The notes beneath the pieces are model-generated. The model worked only from the letters and a program-made list of their open reading frames with translations, searched no databases and was not told where the DNA came from. A DNA stretch of 64,000 nucleotides, taken from the NCBI RefSeq assembly GCF_000003815.2, contig NC_049984.1:13510661-13574660 (forward strand). The letters run 5' to 3'. Below are positions 1-24,400 of this stretch, one piece after another. The DNA is from Branchiostoma floridae. Lineage: Eukaryota > Chordata > Leptocardii > Amphioxiformes > Branchiostomatidae. The translations under genes and the position numbers were made by a program. Every line of letters begins with the position of its first letter. The first letter of the stretch is position 1.

Positions 1-1519
1 CTTGTCAAGATTTGGTCAGCCAAGAAGCTCTGTGCTAAGAAAGGGGAATGAGTGTTACAAAACAATTCAGTCCAAGATTTTTTGCAGACGGCATTTTATT
101 CTCAACATATTCGTCGTCATATATGCGTCACAGCCAATGCCTCCACCTTACAAGTCACCATGTCTGTTTGTTACTTGGTGTATTCATGATAGTTAATAAC
201 ACTGAGTACACAGCAATTCTAAACACCGTGGTGCCTTGTCAGTTTGGGTAGCTCTAGTTAAGTACAGTCGAGTTTGGTACTTACTGTTGAGTACAGCACG
301 AGTCCGCTGAGAGAGGAGGGACTTAGCTACACATACAGGTGCTGACATTGTCTCTACTACATCCACAACAATCTTAAGTATAAACTCTATTAACAATGCT
401 CATACAGGCTAGATACTGTTGCACTAACCATAACCATTTCTAAATACCTATTCAATCATATTAGTCTTTTGTTTAGTACTTTGCTTCTTTGCTTTCAGTT
501 GCAACGTGTATCACAGCCAACATGAGCATTGTTAGGATAAGGTTCTATGATTCGTCAACAACCGTCTTTTTTTTTCTCTCACAGAAAAGAAAAAACACTC
601 ATGCAGGCACCCTCAATGAGACAGAATCCACTGCCATGTGGTCAGATGCCATTCAACACTATTTCTGTGGGAGGGCATGTGCGTGTTACCTTAGTGTGAG
701 ACCGCCCAACCAAATTCGGCATTTTGGATGCGCAGAGGCTGGTAGGCTGTCCGACCACACGGCGGGGACTTGGTCTCGCAGAGAGGGTGCCACCTACAGC
801 AAAAACAAACATCTGCAAAACAAGTATTCTGCATGGGTGACAAGTAAAGTTTTAAGTACAGGTATAATAAATCTGAATTACCCTTGGTATTGACTCAGGC
901 CAGAAGAAAAACCTCTTTACATGCTGATCTGTAAAATCATAAACAAGATGCAACAAAATAAACAGGTCATTGACAATCCTTATGGATTAATTATAGGCAC
1001 ATCTTATGTTTTTTGTCTGCTATCCAGACCATCTCATCTTAATGTTCCATAATGATAGCAATAAGACAAAAGTCCACTCTTGTCACCGTTTCCGCTAAAT
1101 TTTCCTAAACCTGAAACACCATATCCTAACTTAGAAACAAAGATGTGTCTAGGGTATTGTTAAAATACCATGAACAATTTTTTTCCTTTTTCTATCATTC
1201 AATTTTGTGCCTACGTACAATAAATCAAGTAGATTCGTTGAAATCAGTGAAAGAAAATAGCAAAGTAGTATCATTGCCCTGGCCAAGTTGTTGGTCTAAT
1301 GTTCCTCCCCTACGAACAAATACATATACACATACATGTACTAAAATTTCTACACACATTTACCTGGATAACATACTGATCTATGGACACCACTGTCTTT
1401 GTTATGCCTGCTTTCCAAGCACCATGTTGCACTAGTTGTAATGTTGTGCAACACATTAGCCTGTTTCTTGTATTATACAGTCTTATCTATCTGTGAGGAA
1501 AAACCTGCTAGTGGTTAAG
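1..1519 (-). other. PRPF4B 3' UTR and downstream sequence
   Basis: This stretch lies immediately 3' of the PRPF4B stop codon on the minus strand. I see no coding exon with plausible splice sites on either strand; the short open frames here are A/T-rich chance frames. A minus-strand AATAAA (plus-strand tttatt at 95-100) is one possible polyadenylation signal, which would imply a 3' UTR of about 1.4 kb, but this is not proven. Confidence 0.45.
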
Positions 1520-12803
<11,284 letters not shown>

Positions 12804-13250
12804 GATGACACTATGACGTACCAGTCCCAGCATGCAATAGGTAAGTAAGGACAATCCGAGCAGATGTTTGGATGTAACGTTACATTCTCTCACCTCACCT
12901 CATCTATCCCTTGACATTCTCTATAAAAAAAATTATAAAAAATACATAAAGCATGTCGAACTCGAAGCAAGAACGCTTTTAAGTTAGCATCTTCACGACG
13001 CCAAGCTTTTTTCACCCAAAACACCGAGACTCCCTCTCGATATTAAAGATCATTAAAGAGTGTGGGGTACGTGCAGAAGTTGACGCCCGTGTGGCCATTG
13101 GATCCCGTTTTACCATACGTCCCCATCTGAAAGGGCCATGCGACTCTTCCCAGACGTAGTCTAACCCGTCCCTTTGCCCGATAAATATAAAACGCCCCCG
13201 ACAATAGTGCATGATTCTACATTCTTTAACTTACTGGGAGGTTTGACTTC
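12804..13250 (-). promoter_or_regulatory. PRPF4B 5' flank and probable promoter
   Basis: This is the sequence just upstream of the PRPF4B start codon at 12803. It is richer in CpG than the flanks and contains a CRE-like half site (tgacgta near 12815). No TATA box was recognised at a convincing distance. The transcription start cannot be placed from sequence alone. Confidence 0.35.
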
Positions 13251-14700
13251 TTCTTTGGAGGTAGCTGATGAAAAGTCCCTTTTTTAATAATCATAGTAGT
13301 GGGTTCTGTGATTTTGACAGGAATGTAGTTTTTTTGAGGTCTACTAGCTGGTGGATGTTTGGAAACAATATTGTTTATAATATTTTTCACAAAACGAAAC
13401 AAGCACTAAGGTGGTAGTAGGCAGGAGACTACCAGGAGACAAGACAGGGAGCGCGACCGTAGTACAGTAATTAGCTCCCCTTATATCTGCCTGAACATGT
13501 GGTGAAGGGCAAATAAAGCCATTATCTTCGAGCAGACGTGATGTGTGGCCACTGTGTAGTTTGGCAGGTATGTTCGCTCTCTTTGTACGTTTGCTGGTTT
13601 TCAAAGGGTTGTATTCTGTGTTACCGGGCCAGAGACTACCCTCGATTCGAAGATTATGACTTTAAAGTTTTTGGCGAGAGGACGATGTCTGTGTGGGAAC
13701 AGCATAACTCGTTGCTGATAGATGCTTGATGATATATGGTATGTTGGTGTTGGTGTGAGTGACTGAGTGGTGTTGGCAAAATGAAGAAATGATTAGAATG
13801 GCCCTCTAGCGGCTTTCTCACGTACACTATATAGGACTTCTGTGATATCTCGTGTTCTGGACATGCTCAGATGGTAATGATTTTTTTTGGTAGATAAGTC
13901 TTGGACTTAGTTTGTAATAAAATATAATGCATATTCATTGTGGGTCAAAAAGTTTTACAAAACCTGTTTAATGTGCCAATAATTCATCTGACATAAATTA
14001 TGATAATGAGGGGGGAGGGGGGGCGACATGTGGAACTCGGGATTTTTAAGCGTAGAATCTAGTCTAACTTACCAAAATAACATAAAATACGCGGCAAGGC
14101 ACAGCTTTTTAAAAAAGATTTCTTGTTTTGGTAGATAAGTCTTGGCCTTGAAAAAGGGGCCTACGTTTCGGCAACGTTAACTTACTCGCCTTTTGGTAAC
14201 GTTGACTTCAGGGGCCGATTTTTCATTTTCATTTCATTTTTTAATAGAATGTCCTCATCATTGGATGCTTGTTATGCAATTATATGTTGTATCATCGGAT
14301 TGATGAGCTGAAACTTACATAAATCTGTTGCATTCTATGTTATGACATGTGTAATTTAGAATCAATTGTAACGTTATGATGATCACTGGGTTATATTATT
14401 TTCACTTGGTTTATTATTGTTTGATGTATAATCTTCATGCCCATTTAATTGTATTATAATTTGTAAATTTTGACGGGGGGGGGGGAGTTTGTATAAGCCA
14501 CATGGCTTTTTTCTCCCCCCCTTGCACGTTCTGTTGTTTTCTATAATTTTCTGTATGTTATCATTTTTTAAAGTGCAAAATAAAATCAATCAATCAATCA
14601 ATCAATCAACCAATCAATCAATCATCTTCCCACGAAGTCTTGCAGAGACTATTGATGAAGGTGAATGAATCTGGAAGTGCGAGTTGATTATGAACCAGAG
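13251..14700. other. Intergenic, no gene recognised
   Basis: This is mostly A/T-rich sequence with homopolymer runs and a twice-used phrase ggtagataagtcttgg (near 13893 and 14130). The open frame at 13538-13729 (plus) has no start context or splice partners that I could defend. An AATC microsatellite lies at 14583-14625. Confidence 0.5.
14583..14625 (+). repeat. (AATC)n microsatellite
   Basis: About ten copies of aatc/atca occur in tandem with one interruption (ccaatc). It immediately follows a plus-strand aataaa, a common arrangement at the 3' end of retroposed elements, but no retroposon body was recognised upstream. Confidence 0.9.
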
Positions 14701-15228
14701 AGCCGATAGATTGACCACTGCTTTATTTCACTGTACACTTGACACAACAGTAAAGAAATAACATAATATTGCATATGCAACAAATCACAAATGGGTCCCG
14801 ACGGATGTTCTCAGAACAACCCAGAACGGCAAGGAAGAAACTCGACATCTGCTCCAAATGTCGAAGTACATGTGGAATTTCAATGTCGAAACTGAGCCTG
14901 TTGAAAGTATGGTAGTTGTCATGGTTCGTGCTCTATTGTCGCTGCTCACTGTTTCTTTAAACATTGCAACACGATCCGGTGACGACGCTAATCTCCGCTG
15001 TAAACGGTCGTTGCCTATATGACCTTGGAACCCGGGTAGTGCATTTTCTTTTTTCAATATTTTCTTCAATATTTTTCACGATGCTCTTGTTTTAACTACG
15101 TTTGAAATTGAAATGCTGCTTTCTATACATTTTTGCCCCATGTCTGCCAAAGAAAATACGCTCGAATCGACTTCGACCAGTCAGCGATATAGCGTCCACT
15201 ATTTTAAACGGCAACGACCGCTTGTGAC

Positions 15229-15308
15229 ATGGAAAATAACGGCGACGACCCGCTAGCTACCGAAACTGTAACCGGTCACAAACTCACCTATTCATCAGGT
15301 AATTACCA
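15229..15308 (+). other. Possible first coding exon of a plus-strand gene (weak)
   Basis: A plus-strand ATG in fair context (gtgacATGG) opens a 26-codon frame beginning MENNGDDPLATETVTG. It runs into a good donor (cca|gtaagtc at 15309). The GC- and CpG-rich setting looks like a promoter-proximal exon, and it lies 3' of the FAM217-like gene on the opposite strand. I found no second exon to join it to, so it may be chance. Confidence 0.2.
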
Positions 15309-15497
15309 GTAAGTCAAATCTTTTCGAACTGAACACCTGTTATGTAGCTACATATGAAAGGTATTAATGATCATTCAATCTACCCATCTTTTTCGTTAAA
15401 GTAACTAGGCTTATCATAGTTTGGCAGCTTCTACTGAATATGGAACATTCATTTGGTGACTAACTCAGTACCAGTTCTAACTCAGTACATCGCGTGC

Positions 15498-18400
15498 TCA
15501 GTTCTTGCTTGCTCTCTTTGCGGTTTTGGGCCTTTTTCGTTTGGTTGTCCCATTGGTCGACTGTTTGTCACGGGTCGTCGCCGTCAGGTCGGTCAGCGAA
15601 TGTCTCCTTTGCGACGAGAAACTCTTGCCCGGCATAACTTTGTCCCGTCCCCCTGGCGTGCGTTTTCCCGTGGGGGGTCGTGCAGCAGTAGTTTTGTCAT
15701 GTTTGTGCGCATCGTTTGATTTCGATTTGCTACTAACATACGTGTGCTCGCGGATTGGCTTGCTGGGAACAGACGACTGCCCTCTGCTGAAGGTTATATT
15801 GCTGGATTTCGGTCGACCTAGGACGGTATTGTTCTCGTTTATTACAGCAGCGTTCGACCGTTGCTTAGAATGGCAAGGTGTACAAGACCTGGGTCTCGCA
15901 AGCCGAGACGGCGACCCTTTCTTGTCCTCCTCCTCTCTGGGCGGCTGACGTTGGTGGCTGTCGTACCCGTGTTCTTTACAAGTCCCCGTGCAGTAGCGTT
16001 GACGGCAGTAGATACATACCCGCCCGGACGGCACCCTTTTCTGCGTGCAGTTTCCCGCACACATCGGCTGTACACAGTCGGGGTGGCACGGTTTGCCCTG
16101 CCCGGCTTTAGGTTTCGCTAACGCCGCAGAACGTTCCCTACTAGCGCCCGATCTAGACGCGGCGCGGGAAGAAGGACGCTGACTTTTTTCCATCTCCCAC
16201 TGGATCGTCTGCAGCTGGAGCCGCTCGAACTCCATCAGCCTGTCAATGATGTCCAGGTACTGTCCTTTCGGTTTGACTCTGACGGCGTCTTTCCAGTTCT
16301 TGTTTGACAGCAGGGCCAGTTCCTGCAGGTCCCACTCATTGAACGGTTTAGGCAAGAAGTCCGGAAACGGAAAGACGTCTGACTCGCCTTCTTTGCTATC
16401 ATCGCTATCGTAATCATCAAAGAATCGTTCGATGTCCTCCAGTTCCACACTATCTGGCTTGAGCTGTAAATCTGGAATGTCTTTAGGAATCGTGCCTTCT
16501 TCGCCCTGCTGTCTTTCTGTCTCAGAATAGTCTGTATCGTAGTCGGAGCTGTTATCAGCACTAGAGGCAGTCAGAGCCTCTTTCAGTAGAGGTTTGTTAC
16601 TGCCTGCTGTAGCCTGGATAGCGAGGTCGGCTATCCGTTCGTTGTAATCGCCTGGATAGACCAGGGAGTGGCCGCTGCCCGGGCGAGGGGACCATGACGA
16701 TGAGGGCGGACGGAAGGGCACTCGTCTTCTCGATGCGTAGGGTGAGCGGGTAGGGCGTGGCAATCTGGAACACAAGGTACAGTTATTACCTGAAGAACAT
16801 TCGTAACACACATCATATTTAAAGAAACAAACTGTTCTCCAACTAATGTGGCGTGGACGCGCCAACCTTCTCTCAACGGGAAAGGGGCGATATCGACTTC
16901 CAACAACCTTTGACCCATTGCACGTGCATAAAGCCATGTATCCAGAGAAATTGGTAGATACCAAGATAGAGGACTAAGCTATTCAGTCGAAAATTCCCAT
17001 CTTTTTCAGTTTCTTCATAATACGTATACGTGACGAATTATGAAGCGCTACACACCGAGACCCGTAGTGCTATCTACTCTTAGACTAGCTACTAGTTAAC
17101 CTCATAGCAACAGGCAAAGTTTCAATCCAAAGTACCAGCCACACCGACAGAGTGGGAACCCTCGCCAGTAAAGTGGACTATCTTTCTGCACACCGTTGTA
17201 CCTTTCATCGCCACCGGTACCTTTATTTCCTCCTGCGGAAACAAGACTTACATTTTTGTAACCTGCAGTTCGACGGGAGGAGGATGGAACTTTATCTCGA
17301 CCGGCATCCTCAAATTCATTCTGAATTGTAACGGAGTGTGGGAGTGAGTGTGAGAAGGGTCTGGTCACATTCGTCGTAAGGTCGTCGTGCGATTGCATAC
17401 CAAAGGTATTATTGGGATAGTTGTATGGTTGTGCAGTTGTTACTATAACGATAGACGTATGGTAGTGGATTCTGCCTGAGACATCCGACCGTTTCCAAAA
17501 TCATAGTCAGTTGCTTGAGTAATTTCTGTTTGGCGTATTCTATTTCATGGATGCCTAATCTTCATCGACGTACCGAGAATATCATTGTCGGCCGTAGATT
17601 TAGTCACAGTCTGCTTGAAAAATCCCGAGACAGCAACATCGTACGACGACCGACGACGAATGTGCCCACGCCGTGAAGAGTTGAGTCAATTAAAACTAAA
17701 TGTTATTTAATGTAAGGGTTTGTGTCGGAAGCTTGCCAGTTCAGTAATTTCAGATTGGCACTAGCCATGCATCACCACGCTTCACCAAATGGCGGCAACC
17801 ATGAATTCCTAATCATCGCCCCGACTGCTAGCTTCATCGGTTCCTTAATTTCCTGCTTAATCAAACAGGTTAACCACTGTGGCCTTATCGTCGTCTGTTC
17901 GCCTGATGGCTGACGTAATTCGTGAGCACAATAACAATTTCATGCTTTCACTATCCACGATCCCATAAATCTAGCCTAGAATCCAGTCTTGTTAGCTTTG
18001 GTGTGCTTCAGAAGGTCGCTCGGGAGCGGACCAAAGCTGACAAGGCTGGGTTACAGGCTACCATAGACCAAGCTACGGTAATTTTCTCATCTAAATACAA
18101 ATGTACAAGCACACACACGTGCATCCCATTTTGTCTAGTACCAGTAGCATATTAGTAGATAGGACCAAATGCTCTAGAAATGTATGTCAGTTACAATCAG
18201 TTGACGAAACGTAGATCGAGAAACACGTAAATTTCAAGATGAAGTAAAACACGTGCAATTGTAAATACAACGACCCGAAAACCTAAGATTGGTGGTCAGG
18301 AACGGGATTCAGAATGGGGAAAGAAAAAGGGTTAAACCTTAACAACATTTTGTCTTAAGATTCAGTGTATTTAGTAATACGACGCTGGCTAATAAGAAAA

Positions 18401-21400
18401 GACTGGTCCTGGGTTTCGAGTCCCTAGCAGGCCCCAATGTTGTGCCCTTGGCCGTTTCTCAACTTGACGGTCAAGACCTAATACCTAGCTTTGGTTAGTG
18501 ACATCCTCTTAGATGGCAGGTAAAGCCGGAGGTCCTTTGGTTGATGAGAGTCACATTTCGAGCAACGTGATGTTTAAGAATCTACCAAATATATCGAAAA
18601 GACGATGGTACATCCAGGCCAGGGGTATATACCGGTGTGAGTTGAAGAAACCTATCGGTCTGGTCATACACAGTTTTGTACTCTAATAACACAGTCCTAG
18701 TATAAAACTAGTTTAACGTATACGTATTTGCACCGTTATAGCTTGTAGTCTTGTAAAGAGCCAGGCGTACAGTGAATTTAGAAATACATAGCCTACAGTC
18801 ATATCCGATACGGACAGCCAAGCCTAAGACCTTCCAATCCCGGTACTACTGTATGTTTTTTCTGTACGTTATCGGCTATCAGTGCTTACCGGTTACTTTT
18901 CTCCTGCTTCTGGAAGGGAGGCGACACCACCATCATGGCGTCGTGGACGTGCTCGAAGGCGTCGGGCACCACCTCGGGTCTGTTCGGCGTCGGCGTGCGG
19001 AAGGCCCGCATGCTGAGACTGGAGGGTGTCGGCGGCCGGCCCAGGCGGTGATGGTCTGCACCTCGGGAACTCTGTCGTTCAATTAGAGACAGACGATCAA
19101 CGACTACACACTACACAGTCTGTAAACATTCTCACGGTAATGAAATGCATGGTCAAAATTCTCATTTAACAACCCAGTGAACATGCAGAGATGTTAACAG
19201 TACGCACGGCTTCAACATGAATGTTTCCCCGAAAAAGCTTCTATTAAAGATAAGGCATGGGGCACCGTAATGTATATGGAATTTGTAACTTCCGTTGTGT
19301 ATACACAAGTTAACTTGGGACTCAAATGCACATGGATACTAGTAAACTTGGTACATAATCACTTTGGAGAGCCAGCGATTTATAATTATGAAAAGTTAGG
19401 CCCGGTAGCAGTGGTGCTATGTCAGTCCAGAAGAAAATTTGATCACCCCAAACGACGTCGTGAATTTGAATAAGCTCGTCGTCCTTAACTCTGCTATTGG
19501 GTTCATATATATGAAGTATACAGAGGATACACACAACCGAGTCAACAGCGAGAATCAAATATTGTTGTGCCTTCATTTCAAAGGAAGTAAACTGTAACTC
19601 GTAGTGGGAGAGTTCGAAGGGAAAGTTTATGTTACGGTTATTTACTCAGGGCAAACTTTCACTAATACCGATCGATCACGAGTATTGAACGCACTCAGGA
19701 GAGGAAAGAATGTTATATAACTGGTACACCGTGGTTGTCAACACTGCGTTAATAAAACATCGTGGTCATATTTGTTGACACGTTTCAACCGTCATATTGC
19801 TTTGGTCATGTTCGCTCACCAAACTTGTATCAGTTACGGCACAATCAGCACGGGAAGGTTAAAACTAACCATGAAATTGAACGACCACGCGGAAAAATAC
19901 GTGTTCCACCAAGGAGGTTAAAAACCTTGGTTACACTGCAACTTTTGATACTCGATTCTTAGTCATTTGTCACGCTTGCTACTAAAGGGTTCGGTCGCAT
20001 TAGTCGGATGATCGTCGTACAACCGCAAACAGTGGACCTTCATGACGATGTGATCGTGCATGTGTATTGTACATGTTTCAGCTGACTTGGATCCTTATCG
20101 GCGGTTGGTTCTTTCAAAGTCTACAGCCACATTCTACGACATCAAAACTGTACGACAATCTACCACGAATATAACCACATCGTAACGTACCTACAAGTTG
20201 ATTAACTCATCGTCTGAGACAAAACTCCAATTTTAAGCGCGAGTTACGTTTGTAGGCTATCATCTGTATGCGATATGTTTACGCCGCATGGTTATACTGT
20301 CATGTAGTTAACCACCCTACCTTTGTGCTGCTAGCATTTCCCATCTCTGTCCATGATGTTATGACCATTTGTCTTCTGTCACACACACCATGTATGAATT
20401 ATAAATGAAAGGTACTTTATTCTCCATAGCGGAGACGCGGAAGTCTGTTTTTGTTAGAAATTGATTACCCTTAATGTTATGGCTAGTCAGTATAGAATGT
20501 AGTATTTTTTATCTGCAACAACAGTAGCTTATTAGGCTGTATGCAAGACTGTTTCCAGAAAAAAAGCTCCTCGGCTCCAGGGCCAACATGTCTCCAAGGT
20601 AATTTCAACACCCCCCCATCTGAGTCAAACCCCGAGATTCCGAGGAGGGGGTGAAATTATTCATAACCTGTGTAGGCTTTGGAAATAGTCTGACATCCAA
20701 GCTATGGTGTATGATAAAGTAGTTTTAGCATTACTATGATGACGCAAGTCTCAAGTCCCACAGGGAAAATGACACTGCAGACATTCAATCATGAGTATGC
20801 CGTGACTTGTAACACCGACAATCTATCTTTCGGGGACCTCTGGCTTATGCCCCTGTCGCACGGCAAGCAAATCGATCAGTCGACGAGGACATTTTTGCCA
20901 CTTATAATTATACGCCCTGTCTTCTGTCGATCATCGCGCGATTTCTAGAGATCGCAGGTTCCCAAGTGCCATTCACTATGAAAGGGTAGATTTTCAGATG
21001 AAAAATACTCTCGACTTTCTGACGATTCCAAAATACAGCAACCTTCTGATGATTAACAAATATTGCAGAAGCTCATCCACTGTGTGACAGGGTCGTTAGG
21101 ACTAGCGACTGAATGTTCAAAGTATAAGGCGAGGTCCATAAGTATAATGTGCGATATTCCGCAATAGACATTCTCTACAAGTGGTTGGGAAGACAAATAG
21201 GAATACTACAAGTTTAATAACACGGGAAACGTAAAAGATTAACTTGAATGTGTTTAGTGGTCTATTTTAGGACTGCCGTATTTGTAGATCTGGACCTGTT
21301 TTGATGAAACATACATGTGAAACTAAGATCCTTATGGCAGTATCTCACTATAGCTGCGGCACGCTGACGGCCCCGCGTGACATACGCGCTCAACGAATTT

Positions 21401-24400
21401 CATCGATAAAAGGAATGTTTATATATTATGTCCTTTTAGTCATACGTGTACGTAATCATGATATATTAAAGTCAATGATAACATAAATCCCTAAACTCAA
21501 CTTAGGACGCAGCGACAACGCCAATATGCCACTGTCCAATCATATATCCACTGAAGAACCTTAATGGATACCACACATCGTCGGCCTGTGATGCTGCAGT
21601 ACCTAAAAATACAGCTAGAGAGCCCAAAATTGCATTGTTTCCTTAATATTGTATTTGGAGGAAAATTTGCAGTGATTCCCAGACTTCTTGATATTTGTTA
21701 CGACTCTAAGGCTGCACTAAGTACAATGTATTAGGCGGAGCCGCAGAGGGAGCACTGTCCTGATCGTATGACATCGCACGCCCTTGCCTTTCATCCATAA
21801 CAGGTACTCCATTGTAATTGGAGCTTGCAAAACAGCACAGAACAATTGTAAAATCTATAGAGACTCTCTCCCAAAGTGGTTTCTAAACAAAATCGCCAAA
21901 CACGCCCACGGTTGAAGGATTCATCGATCGGTTCTCGTCTCAATAACAATGCACGCCGAGTTGGTGAGCAGGCACAAAGTCTGGATATTTGCCCAACTCT
22001 CCTTTCATCTTAGTCCCTAACACTCTCTTAAATCACATTTAGAGGTAACGTTGTGAGGCAGGAATGTGTTGTAAAGCGGTTTTAAATAGGCGTTTGGTAC
22101 TGGTTATCTGGTCCAACAAAGACAGCCGTGTCTAAGCTGGCCGCCAAAGAGCTCTCACAGACCACAGTCTGTCACGAGATTGAACGTGACCGTATGGACT
22201 TTGCGGATGTGGTATATTTATCGAAATATTAGACCCAGACCACAGAGCGCACGGTTGGCGCCCAGATAGATGTTTAGACTACCTTTCCACTAACCTTAAT
22301 AGAGGCTGACACCGCTTACCAACGCTGAGCGATCAAAGATTTAAAAGAAAGTTCAACGAAATAGATACATAGGAAAGAATATTTTTGGTATTGTATGTTT
22401 TGGTGCAGGGTTCACACAAATCCAATTTTGCCCGCTGTACGGTCGCTCGACGACCGCTGTCTAGTCGAAGTCAGTAGAATAATAACCGAAGGACATCACA
22501 ATTCAATCTACACCAACGTATCCATCGGGACAGTAGTTTTTTTTTCAATTTGAATACAGAAACATCAGACAATGCTCAAGTAGGAAACAGACAATGCTCA
22601 AGTAGGAAAACTCTACAGATGTAATGATAGGGGTTAAAACAGGATTTGATACAAATAAGAACGGGCAGATCTCTTGGAAAATGTTCACTGTCACATTCCA
22701 GTATTGTTTTGTCTACATGCATGATATCAGGCAATGTTTAACCCCAAACAAACTAGTCCGTTGGTCTCAGAAAGTCATGGACTTTGCGTCCTACAAGCGT
22801 GACGACAATAACGGCAAAGAAAAATGTTATGGGAAAAATCAGAGGACCACTTGAAAATTCTTCTTGACTTTTGAATGGTGCAAGGTTTTGAGTTTCCCAG
22901 CCATATCCTCGTGGGAATTATTTTGTAGCTGTGTATTATGACCCAATTTGGGGTTTTCGGAAAACACTTCCAAAAGTTGGGAGATTGCCGCCTTCTCCCT
23001 ACATTTCATGTAAGAACAAGTGCTTGACGGTGACACTTGAGGAGCTAGACGGTAAGGCTGTAGTGACTTACCCGCTTGCCGTGCCTGCTCCTGCCGCCTA
23101 TGCTCAGCTGCACCTCCCGTACCTGCTCAGTCAGTCTCCGCAGAGTTTCCTGTCCGGGAAGAGGCAGACGGTAGTACCAAAAACGGACCGGCGACTCTGG
23201 CCGTGTGTTCTGCGTCTTCAACATTCTAAACATCTGCATGGTCTAACGGTCTAAACTCGTCCGTAAATCACTGCATCGTCAAGAGCTAGGTAGAACCACA
23301 GCTGCCCAGTTCCGTATATGATCACCACTTGTTCTGCCCTCAACTCTAAGGTAACGCCCGTGTACTCGCGCGTTTTCGTAGTTAGTCTAATAATGTATAT
23401 ACTGTAAACGACAAAGGATTGTTTTCCCATCCCGACGCCAGTACTTAACACACCACACTTTTAGAGCCAGTGGAGGGAAACGCCGGCTGAACCAATACCA
23501 TAGCCGCACGCCCTCACTGATTGCTGTGTTACCGTAAATGTTGCTTGGAAATTACATGGAGGAACATGACGCCTCCGTGTTTCTGCCTGAGGGTGGATTA
23601 AGCACGGACGGCTGGGGAAATGGTGGGAACGTATTGCACGACAAACATTCATTTTTAGACATTGACACCGAGCAAACAATGTCAGAAGGGCAGGTAATAA
23701 AAATATTAAACTCACCTGGGTGATTTTATACAGGGACGGGTCTGAAAGGTATTAGAATAGATGTGATCAGTATGTACATGTATACTTAGTCTAGTATATA
23801 TGTCGACATGACACAATATCAACACAAGTGACACAATAAATGTAAGTAGTGTATCGTTTTATAAGAAAGTATGATTCTCATAAATCGTCCGCAATTGTTC
23901 ACATCATCTTGTCTTGTTTGCCTTTGCGGAACAATAAGGCCAAGGAAAAATATGTTGTGTTTTAGGTTACGCGCCCTAGCTTTTTTGGGACCGACCGCGG
24001 ACATTTAACTATCTGACATCTAAGTGATGAAGACGTTGTTTAATTTCCAACAGTTTGTTCTCCCCATTTCGTGAACAATGTTTATCTGGATGATTGAAAT
24101 CATTATGAAAATACTGATGCATTCTAGTTTCACACTGTCTATCAAAGAGTGTTCGTTGAGTCGCTACGGCCGAAATCTAAAACAAAAGAGGATCCTACAG
24201 CTGCTTACCGACCCTATTTCTTTAGGACCGTAATTCGAAACACCACATTGACGTTTCTGGGCCTTATGGTCACCCCGAGGTTGGTAACGATTGGTTCAAT
24301 GTTCAGAACTGTTGGTTTGGTATCAAACAAAATAGACTTTGAATCGACTAACGGACCCGACGTAACGGTTACCCGCTATCCTCTGGAGTTCTAACTGACA

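Noticed and set aside
13538-13729. Plus-strand frame containing DYPRFEDYDFKVFGERTMSV
   Set aside because: Looks protein-like over 30 codons, but no family recognised, no splice partner, no second conserved segment. Left as unannotated.
17102-17398. Minus-strand frame as an extra FAM217 exon
   Set aside because: No acceptor/donor pair gives a phase compatible with exons 18890-19071 and 15498-16764, which already join in phase.
23538-23723. Plus-strand open frame with a donor-like end (SEGQ|gtaata)
   Set aside because: No acceptor or promoter upstream, no joining exon downstream, and it lies in a FAM217-like intron; length is within chance.
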